Notes: a model not told the origin generated them from the sequence alone. Numbered from the stretch's first letter, positions 17,756 to 29,161 are shown. The stretch is 64,000 nucleotides of DNA from Pseudoalteromonas sp. P1-9 (GCF_001399975.1 NZ_LKBD01000015.1:33279-97278); one strand, 5' to 3'. Made by a program: numbers and translations.

Positions 17756-18541
17756 TTATTGCTGTGCTAAGAAGTCAAACCACTGTTGTTGATATGTGGC
17801 GAGTTTTATGTGTTTTTTCGACATTAAATGGCGTTGCTTGTTTTCTTTTGATGTAAACGGGCCGACACGACATAGAGGACAATACTCATTTTGATTGAAG
17901 ACAAACGGTGTAAATTGATTTTTGACCGATTCTGGTTGTGTTACATCGGAGTAGCAATAAATAAAGCCTTTAGTGTCTTTAACCTGTTTATCACGGTCAA
18001 CATTACGAATTTGATAGTCAGGAAAAAGTGAATAGTTAAACGCTTGTTTGCCCAAGTAAGCGATTGATGTGTCGCTGACAAGATCGGTCTCAATCTGCCA
18101 ATGGCTATAAGGTTTAACTTCTTTTGAGGTTATATAACTGAGCCGTGCACCGTTTTTATCTAAAAAGTAGTCAAAACATGCGAGCAAATATTTACGTAGC
18201 AAGTTACGATTTACAATATTTTGATTTGGGGCCTTGTTAAAAGCATCTTTTGACTTAACTGCAGGTACAAGCGGAAATTGAAAAATCACTAAATCAAACG
18301 CACCACAAAGGGTATTTGGCCAGGTGTTGGCGTTTGTTATATCAAGTTCATAATTTACATTGGCATTTAATCGATTTAATCCGTCAATGCCATTTTTACT
18401 GTATTTATCCATTATGGTTGCTTTTGCATCCAATACTGACGCTGATAAATGTGTTATTTGATGATGAGCAAGTAACGAATACGAAAAGGTGAGGTCGCCA
18501 TCGCCAATGGTAAGAATACGCCAGTTGGGTTTTAAGAACAT
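17756..18541 (-). CDS. DUF2431 (BMT5-like) putative methyltransferase with C-terminal U1/JAZ-like zinc finger
   Basis: The 261-residue protein opens with the Rossmann-type ILTIGDGDLTFS motif of the DUF2431 family, whose yeast member Bmt5 makes m3U in 25S rRNA. It also has the DLVIFQFP acceptor region. The last 45 residues hold a zinc finger, C221-x2-C224-x13-H238-x5-H244 with an RHLMSKKHIK tail, closely like the dsRNA-binding JAZ/U1-type fingers of eukaryotes. I infer an RNA base methyltransferase. It is transcribed toward abgT but the 104-bp gap argues against tight coupling. Confidence 0.78.
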   Translation of the reverse strand: MFLKPNWRILTIGDGDLTFSYSLLAHHQITHLSASVLDAKATIMDKYSKNGIDGLNRLNANVNYELDITNANTWPNTLCGAFDLVIFQFPLVPAVKSKDAFNKAPNQNIVNRNLLRKYLLACFDYFLDKNGARLSYITSKEVKPYSHWQIETDLVSDTSIAYLGKQAFNYSLFPDYQIRNVDRDKQVKDTKGFIYCYSDVTQPESVKNQFTPFVFNQNEYCPLCRVGPFTSKENKQRHLMSKKHIKLATYQQQWFDFLAQQ

Positions 18542-18659
18542 AAAATCAAAGTGCTAAAACAAAAACGCTATTCTAACATGGGCATTTACCTGAGAAAACG
18601 CAAGCGTTTTAAATGTGGCTGAATTACAATAGCGCTATAGATTATTTAGTTGTTTAGAT

Positions 18660-19529
18660 ATGAGTGAATTAAAGCGCTTAAACAAATATATCAGTGAAAC
18701 CGGTATTTGTTCACGTAGAGAAGCCGATACGTTAATTGCAGAGGGTAAAGTTACGGTTAACGGAACAGTTGCCGAAATGGGTTTAAAAGTATCTGATGCT
18801 GATAACATTACGGTTAACGGTAAGTCATTAAAGGCAAAACCAAAACGCGTTTATATTGCTTACAACAAGCCTGTGGGTGTTACCTGCACAACCGAAAAGA
18901 AAATTAAAAGTAATATTGTCTCTGCAATCAATTACAAAGATCGAATTTTCCCAATTGGACGCCTAGATAGACCGTCAGAAGGGCTTATCTTTTTGACTAA
19001 TGAAGGTGATATCGTCAACAAAATATTGCGAGCGGGCAATAATCACGAAAAAGAATACATAGTCACCGTTGATAAAGAAATTGACCAGCGTTTTGTTGAA
19101 AAGATGGCGTCAGGTATTCCTATTCTCGATACCATTACAAAACCGTGTAAAGTTAAACAACTTGGCAAGAAACGCTTTAATATTATTCTAACACAAGGGC
19201 TTAATCGTCAGATCCGTCGTATGTGTGAATACTTAGGATTTGAAGTAACTAAGCTAAAACGTGTTCGTATTATGAATGTATCGTTAAATGATTTAGCGGT
19301 GGGGCAATGGCGCTTTTTAAGCGACAGCGAAATGGCGCAAATTAATGCATCAATCGCTGATTCAAGTAAAACGCAAGAACGTTCAACGGACCACAATAAA
19401 AAAGCGAAAAAAACGTTTAAACCTTTGTCATATGACGGTTCAAAAGCGAGTGATAAACATAAACGTCAGGAGCAATCTAGAAAACCTGCGAAGCGTCTTT
19501 CAGGTACATTAAGTTTAAAACGCAAATAA
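18660..19529 (+). CDS. rluF: 23S rRNA pseudouridine synthase RluF
   Basis: The 289-residue protein has an N-terminal S4 RNA-binding domain (about 4-60) and a RsuA/RluF-type catalytic domain with the nucleophile Asp103 in GRLDRPSEGL. TQGLNRQIRRMCEYLGF is typical of RluF, which modifies U2604 of 23S rRNA (and tRNA-Tyr in E. coli). The C-terminal 60 residues are Lys-rich and disordered. It is monocistronic. Confidence 0.93.
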   Translation: MSELKRLNKYISETGICSRREADTLIAEGKVTVNGTVAEMGLKVSDADNITVNGKSLKAKPKRVYIAYNKPVGVTCTTEKKIKSNIVSAINYKDRIFPIGRLDRPSEGLIFLTNEGDIVNKILRAGNNHEKEYIVTVDKEIDQRFVEKMASGIPILDTITKPCKVKQLGKKRFNIILTQGLNRQIRRMCEYLGFEVTKLKRVRIMNVSLNDLAVGQWRFLSDSEMAQINASIADSSKTQERSTDHNKKAKKTFKPLSYDGSKASDKHKRQEQSRKPAKRLSGTLSLKRK

Positions 19530-19541
19530 ATTTATGTTTTA

Positions 19542-19568
19542 AATAATGGGCGCATGCCGCCCATTATT
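19542..19568 (+). terminator. Hairpin after rluF
   Basis: A perfect 11-bp stem (AATAATGGGCG and complement) with a CATGC loop lies 13 bp after the stop. There is no T-run behind it, so it may stabilise the 3' end rather than terminate by itself. Confidence 0.5.
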
Positions 19569-19737
19569 GCGTTGAAATACCGTGTACAACGCATTTCTGT
19601 TTAACATTTAGCTATCTTGCCTGCGATTTATTACACGTTAATCAAACAGCTATCTTCATAACATATCAACATAAATTAAGCATAAGTGACTACATTAGAC
19701 TACGCTTTTAACACTAAGTTAAAAACTGAGAATAACT

Positions 19738-20718
19738 GTGCGCACACTGATTTTATTAGCTTTGTTTGTTGTTTTTTTAGGGCAATTAACGCCACGCTTT
19801 GAGATCATCAAATCGATTTATCAAATTGATTTGATAACCAGTCTACAAACCCAGTTTGCTCTGCTATCAATTGTGTTAAGCATACTGTTGGGCTTTTGGA
19901 ATCGCACCGTAATGGTAATTTTTCTGCTTGTTAGTGGATTATTGATTGCTGCAAATTTTAATGCCTATCTAAACAGTACATTGTTTATTAGTAAAACAGA
20001 AGAGTTCATTAATCAGCGTGAGAGCGATGCGATAAAAGTGTTGCAATACACGTTTGATGATACGCTAGACTCAGTGCTTTCACCGATTTATCAAGAAATA
20101 ACACAACAAGATGCAGAGTTAATAATTCTTTTCAATGTCAATGAATTGCATATCAATCAATTAAAAACATTAAGTGAAGGGCGCTTTAATTACGGTATTC
20201 GCAAAAAAGAAAGTTTACCGAGTAATATTGCTATTATCAGTAAGTATCCAATCAGTAAAAAGCAAAAAATATCCATTTTAGATGAAAGAGGCGATTTGGT
20301 GTCACTTGGCATAGTAATTAACAAGCAAACTCTTGACTTATTTGCAATGCACCCACCAAGACCGACGACAGAGGTTAATTGGCGACGTCGCAATTTAATG
20401 TTGAACACATTAGAGGCGCGATTAAACAACGCTGATAATACGTCGCCTTACGCTTTGGTTGTTACCGAGCTGTATACAACGGTGTGGTCTAAGTATTTTC
20501 CAAATTTAACGAACTTACGCTCATGTGCTTATACAATGGGGCTTTATGGCAATTGGTATGCAAAGCCTTGGTTAAAATCATTGGGTGGGCTAGGTGCAAT
20601 CAATACAAGCCATTGCTTTTTTAGTTATCGATTAAAAACAAATAACTTAGAGACACATCAAGTGGCACGTTCAGATAATAATATTGTTACGTACTCGGTA
20701 ATATTACCAACAACTTAG
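19738..20718 (+). CDS. Membrane-anchored EEP-fold (endonuclease/exonuclease/phosphatase) pseudoenzyme
   Basis: The 326-residue protein starts at GTG and has two or three N-terminal membrane segments (to about residue 82). A periplasmic domain follows with the layout of membrane-bound EEP-family proteins, for instance LFAMHPPRPTTEVNWRRRN matching the conserved HPxPP-R region. The expected catalytic residues are replaced: the Asn after the first strand is Thr (LQYTFDD), the catalytic Glu is Asn (ILFNVNE), the GDxN pair is absent (VVTELY) and the SDH end is SDN. Activity is therefore unlikely. It converges on the next gene with a 4-bp overlap. Confidence 0.7.
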   Translation: MRTLILLALFVVFLGQLTPRFEIIKSIYQIDLITSLQTQFALLSIVLSILLGFWNRTVMVIFLLVSGLLIAANFNAYLNSTLFISKTEEFINQRESDAIKVLQYTFDDTLDSVLSPIYQEITQQDAELIILFNVNELHINQLKTLSEGRFNYGIRKKESLPSNIAIISKYPISKKQKISILDERGDLVSLGIVINKQTLDLFAMHPPRPTTEVNWRRRNLMLNTLEARLNNADNTSPYALVVTELYTTVWSKYFPNLTNLRSCAYTMGLYGNWYAKPWLKSLGGLGAINTSHCFFSYRLKTNNLETHQVARSDNNIVTYSVILPTT

Positions 20719-21113
20719 TTGCTAAAAATTTTTTGATAAACAAACATCAGGCTAATTACTATTGCGCTTACGAGTGGCAGTAAACTAAACATAAGCCATA
20801 CATCATAACTGACTAAACTGCTGGCGCTGAATATGTTGCGCACGTTACCTGAGAAAATTAACGATACCGGAAACCAACTTAATGCAGCGTATAGTCCAAT
20901 ATTGGCAATGCTCTGTTGCAAAAAAGTAGGACGTGCGATTAATTTTGCAGAGCAGGCTACGGCAACTAAGCATAACATGATGACAAATGAGCGATAAGGA
21001 ACATGCCAAAATATTTCGTTAGAATGTTGAAGAAAATCAACATCTAAAAGAATAAAACACCCGCTGACAAGCGCTGTCATAAATGAAGCTAGCAGACAAT
21101 TTTTATGTGACAT
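20715..21113 (-). CDS. Small membrane protein, unknown
   Basis: The 132-residue protein is predicted to have four membrane helices (about 8-25, 40-60, 70-87 and 103-127) and little soluble sequence. I do not recognise the family. It lies 17 bp downstream of the periplasmic binding protein gene on the same strand, so the two are probably cotranscribed; its 3' end overlaps the convergent EEP-like gene. Confidence 0.55.
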   Translation of the reverse strand: MSHKNCLLASFMTALVSGCFILLDVDFLQHSNEIFWHVPYRSFVIMLCLVAVACSAKLIARPTFLQQSIANIGLYAALSWFPVSLIFSGNVRNIFSASSLVSYDVWLMFSLLPLVSAIVISLMFVYQKIFSN

Positions 21114-21130
21114 GTGAGAGCAATAAAATA

Positions 21131-21877
21131 CTAATGAACAGGCATAGTATAATTTAGTAGACGTTGTTTCCAGTGTTTCGTAAAGTCTTCACAGATTAAA
21201 ATTGAATTTAAAGCTAAATATAAGCTGTTATTTTGGCTTTTTGGTAACATGATATGGCGAGTAAACGTATCGTGATGTTTTTCAGCAATGTAGAAGTCGT
21301 TGTGATCTCGTTTACTTAAATAAAGAAATGTGTAGTAACTCAATATCGCAGTATCGATACGTTCTTTTTTCAACATATCAAATAATTGCGTTTCGCTTTG
21401 TGTATTTACGCGGGTTAACTTTTGCTGATTTGCTAACGAATCTACGCCTATGTATTTAAAGCCATGAATGCCACCAACCCGTTTACTTTCTAGATCGGAT
21501 AATTCGTTCACAATCACAGGATGCTTACTTAAGCTCACAAATATATCTTGATCGGACATCATTTTCGGCGTCCAATGATAGCGTGATTGAGTTGGATCTC
21601 TAAACCACTTGGGATTTACACCAATAACTACACCGTTTAGCTTGTTTTGCTTTAAGCGGTGGTCAATGCGTTTTCGTGGCATGTACACCAATTTAAACTG
21701 ATAGCCAGAATTCATTTGGTTGAGTAAATCGACGAACTCAAAATATAATCCAGATTTTTGTTCCAAGTCGATAACGTAAGGCGGCATATTATGATAGGTA
21801 TATACCTCAACTTGGCTTTGTCTTGCGGTTAGTTGCAACGGTAAAATAAATAAAAGCAGTAAAATATATTTCATCAA
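21131..21877 (-). CDS. Periplasmic amino-acid-binding-like protein (SBP_bac_3 type)
   Basis: The 248-residue protein has a signal peptide (about 1-18) and the pattern of family 3 extracellular solute-binding proteins: VEVYTYHNMPPYVID, GLYFEFVDLLNQM, a RIDHRLKQNKLNGVVIG segment and ERIDTAILSYYTFLYL. No permease or ATPase genes follow, as is common for the many orphan copies of this family in marine gammaproteobacteria. A role in sensing or scavenging is possible. It leads the short operon with the four-helix membrane protein. Confidence 0.78.
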   Translation of the reverse strand: MMKYILLLLFILPLQLTARQSQVEVYTYHNMPPYVIDLEQKSGLYFEFVDLLNQMNSGYQFKLVYMPRKRIDHRLKQNKLNGVVIGVNPKWFRDPTQSRYHWTPKMMSDQDIFVSLSKHPVIVNELSDLESKRVGGIHGFKYIGVDSLANQQKLTRVNTQSETQLFDMLKKERIDTAILSYYTFLYLSKRDHNDFYIAEKHHDTFTRHIMLPKSQNNSLYLALNSILICEDFTKHWKQRLLNYTMPVH

Positions 21878-21963
21878 ACGGTATTTAGGCTCTCGATAAA
21901 CACGCTTTTTTAAATAATAGCGGCAGTTACAACACGGTTTATTAAGTATAGTGAGCGAATAAT

Positions 21964-21991
21964 AAAAAACGAGCCATTGGCTCGTTTTTTA
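21964..21991 (-). terminator. Terminator of the ast-DUF1338 operon
   Basis: AAAAAACGAGCC pairs with GGCTCGTTTTTT over an ATT loop, with A- and T-runs on both sides. It sits 12 bp after the stop of the minus-strand DUF1338 gene. Confidence 0.9.
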
Positions 21992-22002
21992 TCATCTACC
22001 AA

Positions 22003-22806
22003 TTAGCGCGCGTTGGTACTTTCAAAAATTTTGTCTGCCGATGCTGCAACAAAACCGGTGTAAATATCACCATCTGGTTTTGCGTAGCGCAGTGCAAATT
22101 CGTAAAAACAGCTAGGGATCGCTTTAACACCATCGCTAAATGTTACGTCTGCTTTGTCAGCAAGTGTTGAAGACTGCTCTAGCAGTACTTCTGGTGAACC
22201 TTTAATTTCGCCACCTGAACTGTTTAGTTTAAAACCAGCATCTTTAAGTGCTGTGTTTACTGCTTGAATTGTTTCAAAGTTAGCGAGGTGATTAATGCTA
22301 ACCGTAAAGTGATTTGCACGATAACCCCAAGCTGCAGTCCAAGCCGCGTATTCAGATTCTTCTAATAGTTTTGCGTAGGTTGCTGAGTCAATTTGCCAAT
22401 GCGCACCTGAGTACAAGAAATTATCAGCCGTAATTGCATCTTCGTCAATTTGTTCAACTAATGCGTGAATTGTTTTTTGTAGCTCAGGCGAAAACTTTTC
22501 AACAAGTAATTCCGAAATAAACACTTTTGGTTTAGTCGGATCGCTGTGCTCAAAATGCTTTGCATACAGTTTTTTAGCTTCAAAGTGATACTCGCCACAC
22601 TCTGTGTAGCCGACAGCTAAAAAGTGTTGTGCAAGTTTTTCAAGACCCACTTTTTCAATATTAAATGTACGTAATGCAATGTGGTCATTAATCACGTCTG
22701 TTTGCTGCGTATCACCTAATAATTTGTGAACTTTAACTGCTGATGGCGTTACGTCTAAATAGCTTTGCCATAAATTTTCAAATAATGTATCTACATTGTT
22801 GTGCAT
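22003..22806 (-). CDS. DUF1338-family VOC-like metalloenzyme (HglS-related)
   Basis: The 267-residue protein belongs to the DUF1338 family, which includes HglS, an iron-dependent 2-oxoadipate dioxygenase/decarboxylase. The likely metal ligands are His42 in NDHIALRTF, His166 in YRANHFTVS and Glu236 in CFYEFALRY. It is the short form (HglS proper is about 460 residues), so substrate identity is uncertain. It lies 74 bp after astA on the same strand and ends at the operon terminator, which suggests a link to amino-acid breakdown. Confidence 0.85.
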   Translation of the reverse strand: MHNNVDTLFENLWQSYLDVTPSAVKVHKLLGDTQQTDVINDHIALRTFNIEKVGLEKLAQHFLAVGYTECGEYHFEAKKLYAKHFEHSDPTKPKVFISELLVEKFSPELQKTIHALVEQIDEDAITADNFLYSGAHWQIDSATYAKLLEESEYAAWTAAWGYRANHFTVSINHLANFETIQAVNTALKDAGFKLNSSGGEIKGSPEVLLEQSSTLADKADVTFSDGVKAIPSCFYEFALRYAKPDGDIYTGFVAASADKIFESTNAR

Positions 22807-22880
22807 AATGTTACCTTTGTATTAGTGAACAGGGCGACCTGAACACTTTAATTGTGTATTAAAGTAGGTTTAAGCACGAC

Positions 22881-23903
22881 CTAACTTAATTTTAAAATTC
22901 GTATTGAATCGCCACACTTAACGTTAAGCGCTTCAGCTAATTCGCTGTCGATGATTGCCGCATCATCATTATCATCAATCGAAATATCACAGCTAAATAC
23001 GGCTTTAAACGCATTGACTTCAAGGTTTGCAATCGCATAGGTATCAACACTTTGGCCTTTACCAATTTTCACTGTAAGCAAACGGCTTTCGCGTACACTT
23101 TTTATGTTATCCATTTGCGCTTCAACGGTTGGTCCGGCATCAAATAAATCAACATAACCGCGAAATTCAAAGCCTTCTTTTTCTAGCAATCTTAACGCGG
23201 GTTTTGTTTTATCATGAACATTACCGATGACGGCTTGTGCGTCTTTACTGAGCAAATTGGCGTAAATAGGGTATTTAGGCATCAACTCGGAAATAAATAC
23301 CTTATTACCTGTACCAATTAAATGGTCAGCAGTTGGAAAGTCAATTGAAAAGAAATGTTCTTGTAACCATTGCCAAAATGGTGAATGGCCATTTTTATCA
23401 GAAACACCACGCATTTCTGCGATTACACGGTTTGAAAAACGTGCTTGATGCTGGGCCATAAATAAAAAGCGAATGCGTGATAGAAAACGACCTGCCAAAC
23501 CACTGCGGTGTGACTCTTTTAAGAACAAGGTACAGATTTCAGTGGCACCTGTGTAATCGTTACACATGGTAAGAATGTCAACTGTGTTGTATACACCGAG
23601 TGTACTGGAGTGATGAACCGTCTTGCCCATATGATAATGGTAAAGTGGTACATCGAGTCCAACAGCAGCTTCAATTGCAGTAGTGCCTACAATTTCACCT
23701 GTTTTGGTGTCTTCTAATACGAATAAGTAGCCTTCATCGCGCGGCGCGCTTACGTCTTTTTCAAAACTCTCTACAGCACGATTAATTTTACTTTCGAGTA
23801 AATCATCGCAAACTGGAAGTGATGTAAAGCCGTGGCCAGACGCTTTGGCTACTTCTTTCAAAGCAGCAAAGTCGTCTTTTGTAATTGGTCTAAGTACTAA
23901 CAT
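22881..23903 (-). CDS. astA: Arginine N-succinyltransferase
   Basis: AstA transfers succinyl from succinyl-CoA to arginine, the first step of the AST degradation pathway. The 340-residue protein matches the family from MLVLRPITKDDF through FLFMAQHQARFSNRVIAEMRG, SPFWQWLQEHFF and the FEFRGYVDLFDAGPTVEA region, and has normal length. It starts 14 bp after astC. The next gene is DUF1338 rather than the expected astD. Confidence 0.95.
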   Translation of the reverse strand: MLVLRPITKDDFAALKEVAKASGHGFTSLPVCDDLLESKINRAVESFEKDVSAPRDEGYLFVLEDTKTGEIVGTTAIEAAVGLDVPLYHYHMGKTVHHSSTLGVYNTVDILTMCNDYTGATEICTLFLKESHRSGLAGRFLSRIRFLFMAQHQARFSNRVIAEMRGVSDKNGHSPFWQWLQEHFFSIDFPTADHLIGTGNKVFISELMPKYPIYANLLSKDAQAVIGNVHDKTKPALRLLEKEGFEFRGYVDLFDAGPTVEAQMDNIKSVRESRLLTVKIGKGQSVDTYAIANLEVNAFKAVFSCDISIDDNDDAAIIDSELAEALNVKCGDSIRILKLS

Positions 23904-23917
23904 AGCCAGCTTGGTTA

Positions 23918-25150
<1,233 letters not shown>

Positions 25151-25170
25151 TTACTTAAAATTTAATTATT

Positions 25171-25183
25171 TCAATTATTGAAT
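25171..25183. promoter_or_regulatory. Palindrome in the astC/lrp-like divergent promoter
   Basis: TTCAATTATTGAA is a perfect 13-bp palindrome about 50 bp upstream of astC and 80 bp upstream of the regulator. It could be an operator for the divergent Lrp-type protein or a weak ARG-box relative. The assignment rests on position and symmetry only. Confidence 0.3.
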
Positions 25184-25261
25184 CTATTAAGGCCATTTTG
25201 TAGTGTAAAAATAACCATATTAACGATATTATTTAGCAAATTGTTTATGGTTTTGGTCAAT

Positions 25262-25690
25262 ATGATTAGCGATACAGATAAAAGTTTAATTAATGCGCTA
25301 AAAGAAAACGCGCGTTTGAGCGTTTCAGACTTAGCGAGAAAGCTGTCTTTGAGCCGCTCAACCATACAAAATAGACTTGCCCGACTTGAGTCTACAGGAG
25401 TGATATCCGGTTACAGTGTAAAGCTTGGTGAAGATTATTTAAAAAATAGGGTGAGCGCGCACGTATCCATTAAGGTTAAACAAAAATTAACAACGCAAAC
25501 CAATGTCGAATTAAAGCGATTTACCGCTATTTCACAGTTGTATGCAATAAGCGGTGAATACGACTTAATAGCTGTCGTAGAAGAAAGCTCGTTAGAGCAA
25601 CTTAGTCATACGCTCGACGAAATCGGTAATTTGGATGGTGTAGAGCGCACTACATCTTCTGTTATTCTAGAAACCAAGTTTAAGCGCTAA
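25262..25690 (+). CDS. Lrp/AsnC-family transcriptional regulator
   Basis: The 142-residue protein has an N-terminal winged HTH (DLARKLSLSRSTIQNRLARLESTGVI, about 21-46) and a C-terminal RAM domain ending in TTSSVILETKFKR. ATG 25262 is used because Lrp proteins start just before the HTH; an upstream ATG at 25178 would add 28 residues with no family match and run into the promoter. Being divergent from astC, it is a good candidate regulator of the arginine catabolic operon. Confidence 0.88.
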   Translation: MISDTDKSLINALKENARLSVSDLARKLSLSRSTIQNRLARLESTGVISGYSVKLGEDYLKNRVSAHVSIKVKQKLTTQTNVELKRFTAISQLYAISGEYDLIAVVEESSLEQLSHTLDEIGNLDGVERTTSSVILETKFKR

Positions 25691-25729
25691 TTGCAAAAAC
25701 TTGGTTTAGAATATGACGCCACATAATGC

Positions 25730-28700
25730 TTATGCGCGTCTACTGGCTGGGATCAGCTCACCCGAAATCATTGGTGTCGGCTCAGTGGGGCTATTGGTTT
25801 TAAAGTACTCCAGTAGATTATTCATATTGTTCGCACGCTCAGCCATTAAGTTGGCAGCTGCCATGGTTTCTTCTGTCACCGCTGAGTTTTGCTGTACGAT
25901 AGTCGCTAATCGCTGCACAACCACATCGACTTCTTTTAAACTATGGCTTTGATTGTTAGAGCTTTCACTGATTTTATGAATACTTTGATTTACTTCTTCA
26001 ACGCGCTCCACAATTTGTAATAGCTTCTCACCAGATGCAACCGATAACTGACTACCTAAATGGACTTTATCGTTACTGTCAGAAATAATATCGCGAATTT
26101 GCTTTGCCGATTTGGCACTGCGACTTGCAAGTTCACGTACTTCATTTGCAACCACCGCAAAACCACGTCCATTTTCACCAGCACGCGCAGCTTCCACCGC
26201 GGCATTTAGTGCTAACAGATTAGTTTGAAAGGCAAGTCCGTCAATTACTTCAACAATCTCATTAATACTCTTACTGGATTTTTCTACTTCTTCAATGGAT
26301 TGCTGGGTTTCAAGCGACAGTGACTTGCCTTGTTTGGCACTTTCTGTGGCAATGTTACTTTGTGATACCGCACGCTTTGATTGTTCTACAACGCCGTATA
26401 CTTCTTCGAGTAATGTTTTAGTACTGGCGCTTGCTTGTTCTAGGCTTGCAGCTTGTTCTTCCGTGCGTTCGCTTATTTCCGTATTACTGACCGAGATTTC
26501 TTTCGCACACTGTTTTACTTCTTCGGCAGACGCTTGAATATTGCCGATTACATCGATTAGTTGTTTTGTTGTGCGATTAATATTCTGCTGTAGCTGCGAA
26601 AAAATACCGTGGAAGTTACCTTGCATCTGTTTGCTCAGATCACCATTCGCTAATGCCTCTAAACTGATAGAAACTTCATTAATGGCTGTGGCTGTTGCAG
26701 TAACAGAGCTATTGATATCTGTTTTCAGCTGCGCTAAATCACCTTTAAACTCAAGTTCAATAAAATGCGTAAAGTCACCTTTTTTCATCGCTTCGGCAAC
26801 ATCGCTAAGTGATGCTATAACTTCTTTAACACTGTTTACTGAACTATTGATATTGGTTTTTAACGCATCTAACTGTCCTTTCATATTAGCGTCTATTTGT
26901 TGGCGATAATCGCCTTGGCTTATACCATTCATTACCGCGCTAATATCGTTGATGGCGTGATTTACTGACTTGATACTGATATTGACGTCATCTTTAAGGC
27001 GCGCGAACTGACCTGTCATTTCACTTTCAACCTGAGAGCTAAAATTACCTTCACTGACGTTTGCCATAACAAATGAAATGTCGTTAATAACAGTAGAAAT
27101 ATTTAGAATGGTTTGGTTAATTTTTTGTTTTAACAGATCTAATTGGCCATTGAGCGGCACACTAATTTGCGCGTCAAGGTTACCATCACTAAGTTCTGCC
27201 ATAGTGTAATCTATGGTATTTATGGCGTTGTTAATGCTTGAAATAGTTTGGTTAATGCCTTGTTTTAGTTCGTCTAACTTACCGTTACAGTCAACCGTCA
27301 CTTGTTGTTCAAAGTCGCCTTGAGCCATAGATTGCATGACATTAACAATGTCACTTATTGCTAAATCTAACGTTGATAACGTTGAATTAATATTGTCTTT
27401 TAATGTATTTAAATCGCCTGCCATAGGTGAATTGATGGTTTTATCAAACTTACCTTGAGACATTGCGTTTACAACGGAGTTTAACTCTGACATCGCTAAG
27501 CTTATGGATTCTGCGCTATCGTTGGTTGCTTGTTTTAGCAATGCCAGTTCGCCTTTACATTCTGTGGTTATGCGAGCGTCAAAATCACCTTTAGTAAGTT
27601 GTTGCATAACGCGATTGGTGTCCATAATTGATGCTTGTAAACTCGCAAGCAAGTTGTTGAAAGCACCCGCCGTATCGCCAATCTCATCGTTATTCATTTC
27701 AGTCGTACGTTTCGAAAAATCGCCGGTATTTTCAACGCTTTTCATTAATTCAGATAAATGTTTAATCGGTGCTGCTAAAAACGCTGCAAATTTAGGTGCT
27801 GTGTACGCAACAGCCGCAATCACTAATAACAGCACTAAGGTAAGAATAAGAGCAAGTCTATCAACTGCGGCAAAAGCTTCACTTTCATCAATTTCGGCTA
27901 GTAAGCTCCAGGTAATATCGAACACCTCAAGTGGTTGATAAGTTGAAAGTACGGGGTTACCGTTGTAGTCATTAATAATTTTTTGCCCAGCAACGCCTTG
28001 TAATGATTGTTCTATGGCATAGGTATTTACACTGCCTTTTTCAGGGTTTTTAAATGAATTAATTACCGAGTGATTTTCCGGGTCAAGATATGAGTCTGAG
28101 CGCATTAATTTATCAGGGCCTACAAGGTAGGTTTCACCGGTTTCACCTAGACCATCGCGATTGCTCATAATGTTATTAAGCGCATTTATCGAAAGCTGAA
28201 AAATTAAGGTAGTTTCGCCATCGATTGGCATTGCGATAAAACTTGCTGGATTGTTATATGAGGGGAAATACGGCTGATAATCTATAAACGCAACGTCATT
28301 CCCTGTTTTTATGCTCTGTGACTTTTTGAAAACACTGGCAATGTTGCTGTTTGCATAAGGGCCATCAAGTAGCGATGTCGCAAAATCTAACTCTTTATAA
28401 ACAGAGTAAATAATATTGCCAGTGCGATTATCAACAATAAACAAGTCATAAAACTCATAATATTCAGTGAGATTGGTAAAATAGTTATGATACCGGCTGT
28501 GCACATTATCGTACGAATCACCTATACCGCTTGTACTTAACTGTTGTTTGCTACCGATGGGATTAGCATTGTCTAAAATATAACGGGTTTGTAGCGCAAC
28601 CGCGGTTGAACTTAGGGCATCAAAATTGACATTAAGCTGCTGAATATTCGGGTTTGTTTTTTTAAATTCATCAAAAAAGACATTATTGTAATAGTTTTTC

Positions 28701-29032
28701 AGGGCAGGTTTTGAATTATTATTGGTATTAACTTCATCAAACGCTTGTCTAAACTCGATGGCGGCTGACTTTGTAGTAGGGCTTAGAGCTGTGGTCACTA
28801 GCTTGAGTTCAACTTGTTTAAAGTAGCGCTCAAGCCCACTTTTTTTGATACTGCTTATTGCTGATAATTGGTTATAAACTTGTGATTTAATTGCGTTTGA
28901 GGAGTTGTAATAGGCAATAATAAACACGATCAGCAGCGGAATGACCGCAACAACTAAAAACGATAGAGTTAACTTTTTAGATAAGTTAATGTTTGCGAAG
29001 TATTGGCGTAAAGTTAGCGGTAACCTAGTCAT
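25730..29032 (-). CDS. Methyl-accepting chemotaxis protein with a nine-unit HAMP array
   Basis: The 1100-residue receptor has a membrane helix (about 22-42), a large dCache-like periplasmic sensor (about 45-390), a second membrane helix (about 391-412), a HAMP domain, then about eight more HAMP-like units to residue ~830, and a classical signalling domain with the [20 protein letters not shown] hairpin tip. Each extra unit has a G-[DKN]-[FLY] start and a G-x-[LF]-x-x-L core, spaced about 46 residues apart. It should signal to CheA/CheW. No che genes are adjacent. It converges on the Lrp-type gene. Confidence 0.92.
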   Translation of the reverse strand: MTRLPLTLRQYFANINLSKKLTLSFLVVAVIPLLIVFIIAYYNSSNAIKSQVYNQLSAISSIKKSGLERYFKQVELKLVTTALSPTTKSAAIEFRQAFDEVNTNNNSKPALKNYYNNVFFDEFKKTNPNIQQLNVNFDALSSTAVALQTRYILDNANPIGSKQQLSTSGIGDSYDNVHSRYHNYFTNLTEYYEFYDLFIVDNRTGNIIYSVYKELDFATSLLDGPYANSNIASVFKKSQSIKTGNDVAFIDYQPYFPSYNNPASFIAMPIDGETTLIFQLSINALNNIMSNRDGLGETGETYLVGPDKLMRSDSYLDPENHSVINSFKNPEKGSVNTYAIEQSLQGVAGQKIINDYNGNPVLSTYQPLEVFDITWSLLAEIDESEAFAAVDRLALILTLVLLLVIAAVAYTAPKFAAFLAAPIKHLSELMKSVENTGDFSKRTTEMNNDEIGDTAGAFNNLLASLQASIMDTNRVMQQLTKGDFDARITTECKGELALLKQATNDSAESISLAMSELNSVVNAMSQGKFDKTINSPMAGDLNTLKDNINSTLSTLDLAISDIVNVMQSMAQGDFEQQVTVDCNGKLDELKQGINQTISSINNAINTIDYTMAELSDGNLDAQISVPLNGQLDLLKQKINQTILNISTVINDISFVMANVSEGNFSSQVESEMTGQFARLKDDVNISIKSVNHAINDISAVMNGISQGDYRQQIDANMKGQLDALKTNINSSVNSVKEVIASLSDVAEAMKKGDFTHFIELEFKGDLAQLKTDINSSVTATATAINEVSISLEALANGDLSKQMQGNFHGIFSQLQQNINRTTKQLIDVIGNIQASAEEVKQCAKEISVSNTEISERTEEQAASLEQASASTKTLLEEVYGVVEQSKRAVSQSNIATESAKQGKSLSLETQQSIEEVEKSSKSINEIVEVIDGLAFQTNLLALNAAVEAARAGENGRGFAVVANEVRELASRSAKSAKQIRDIISDSNDKVHLGSQLSVASGEKLLQIVERVEEVNQSIHKISESSNNQSHSLKEVDVVVQRLATIVQQNSAVTEETMAAANLMAERANNMNNLLEYFKTNSPTEPTPMISGELIPASRRA

Positions 29033-29161
29033 AACCTTCCTTAGTGCTAATCCATGAATTAATCAGTATTAAGTCCTAACTAAGTCTAAAACATAAATTG
29101 ACTATCGCAATTTTGCTGCTATTGAAAACGGTTGTTTAAATTTTCTTTTTTGTAAAAATGG

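Noticed and set aside
27504..27938. Long open frames antisense to the chemoreceptor gene (also near 26295, 26541)
   Set aside because: They lie wholly inside the receptor coding sequence, have no ribosome-binding sites and encode Ser/Leu/Cys-rich low-information peptides typical of antisense shadows.
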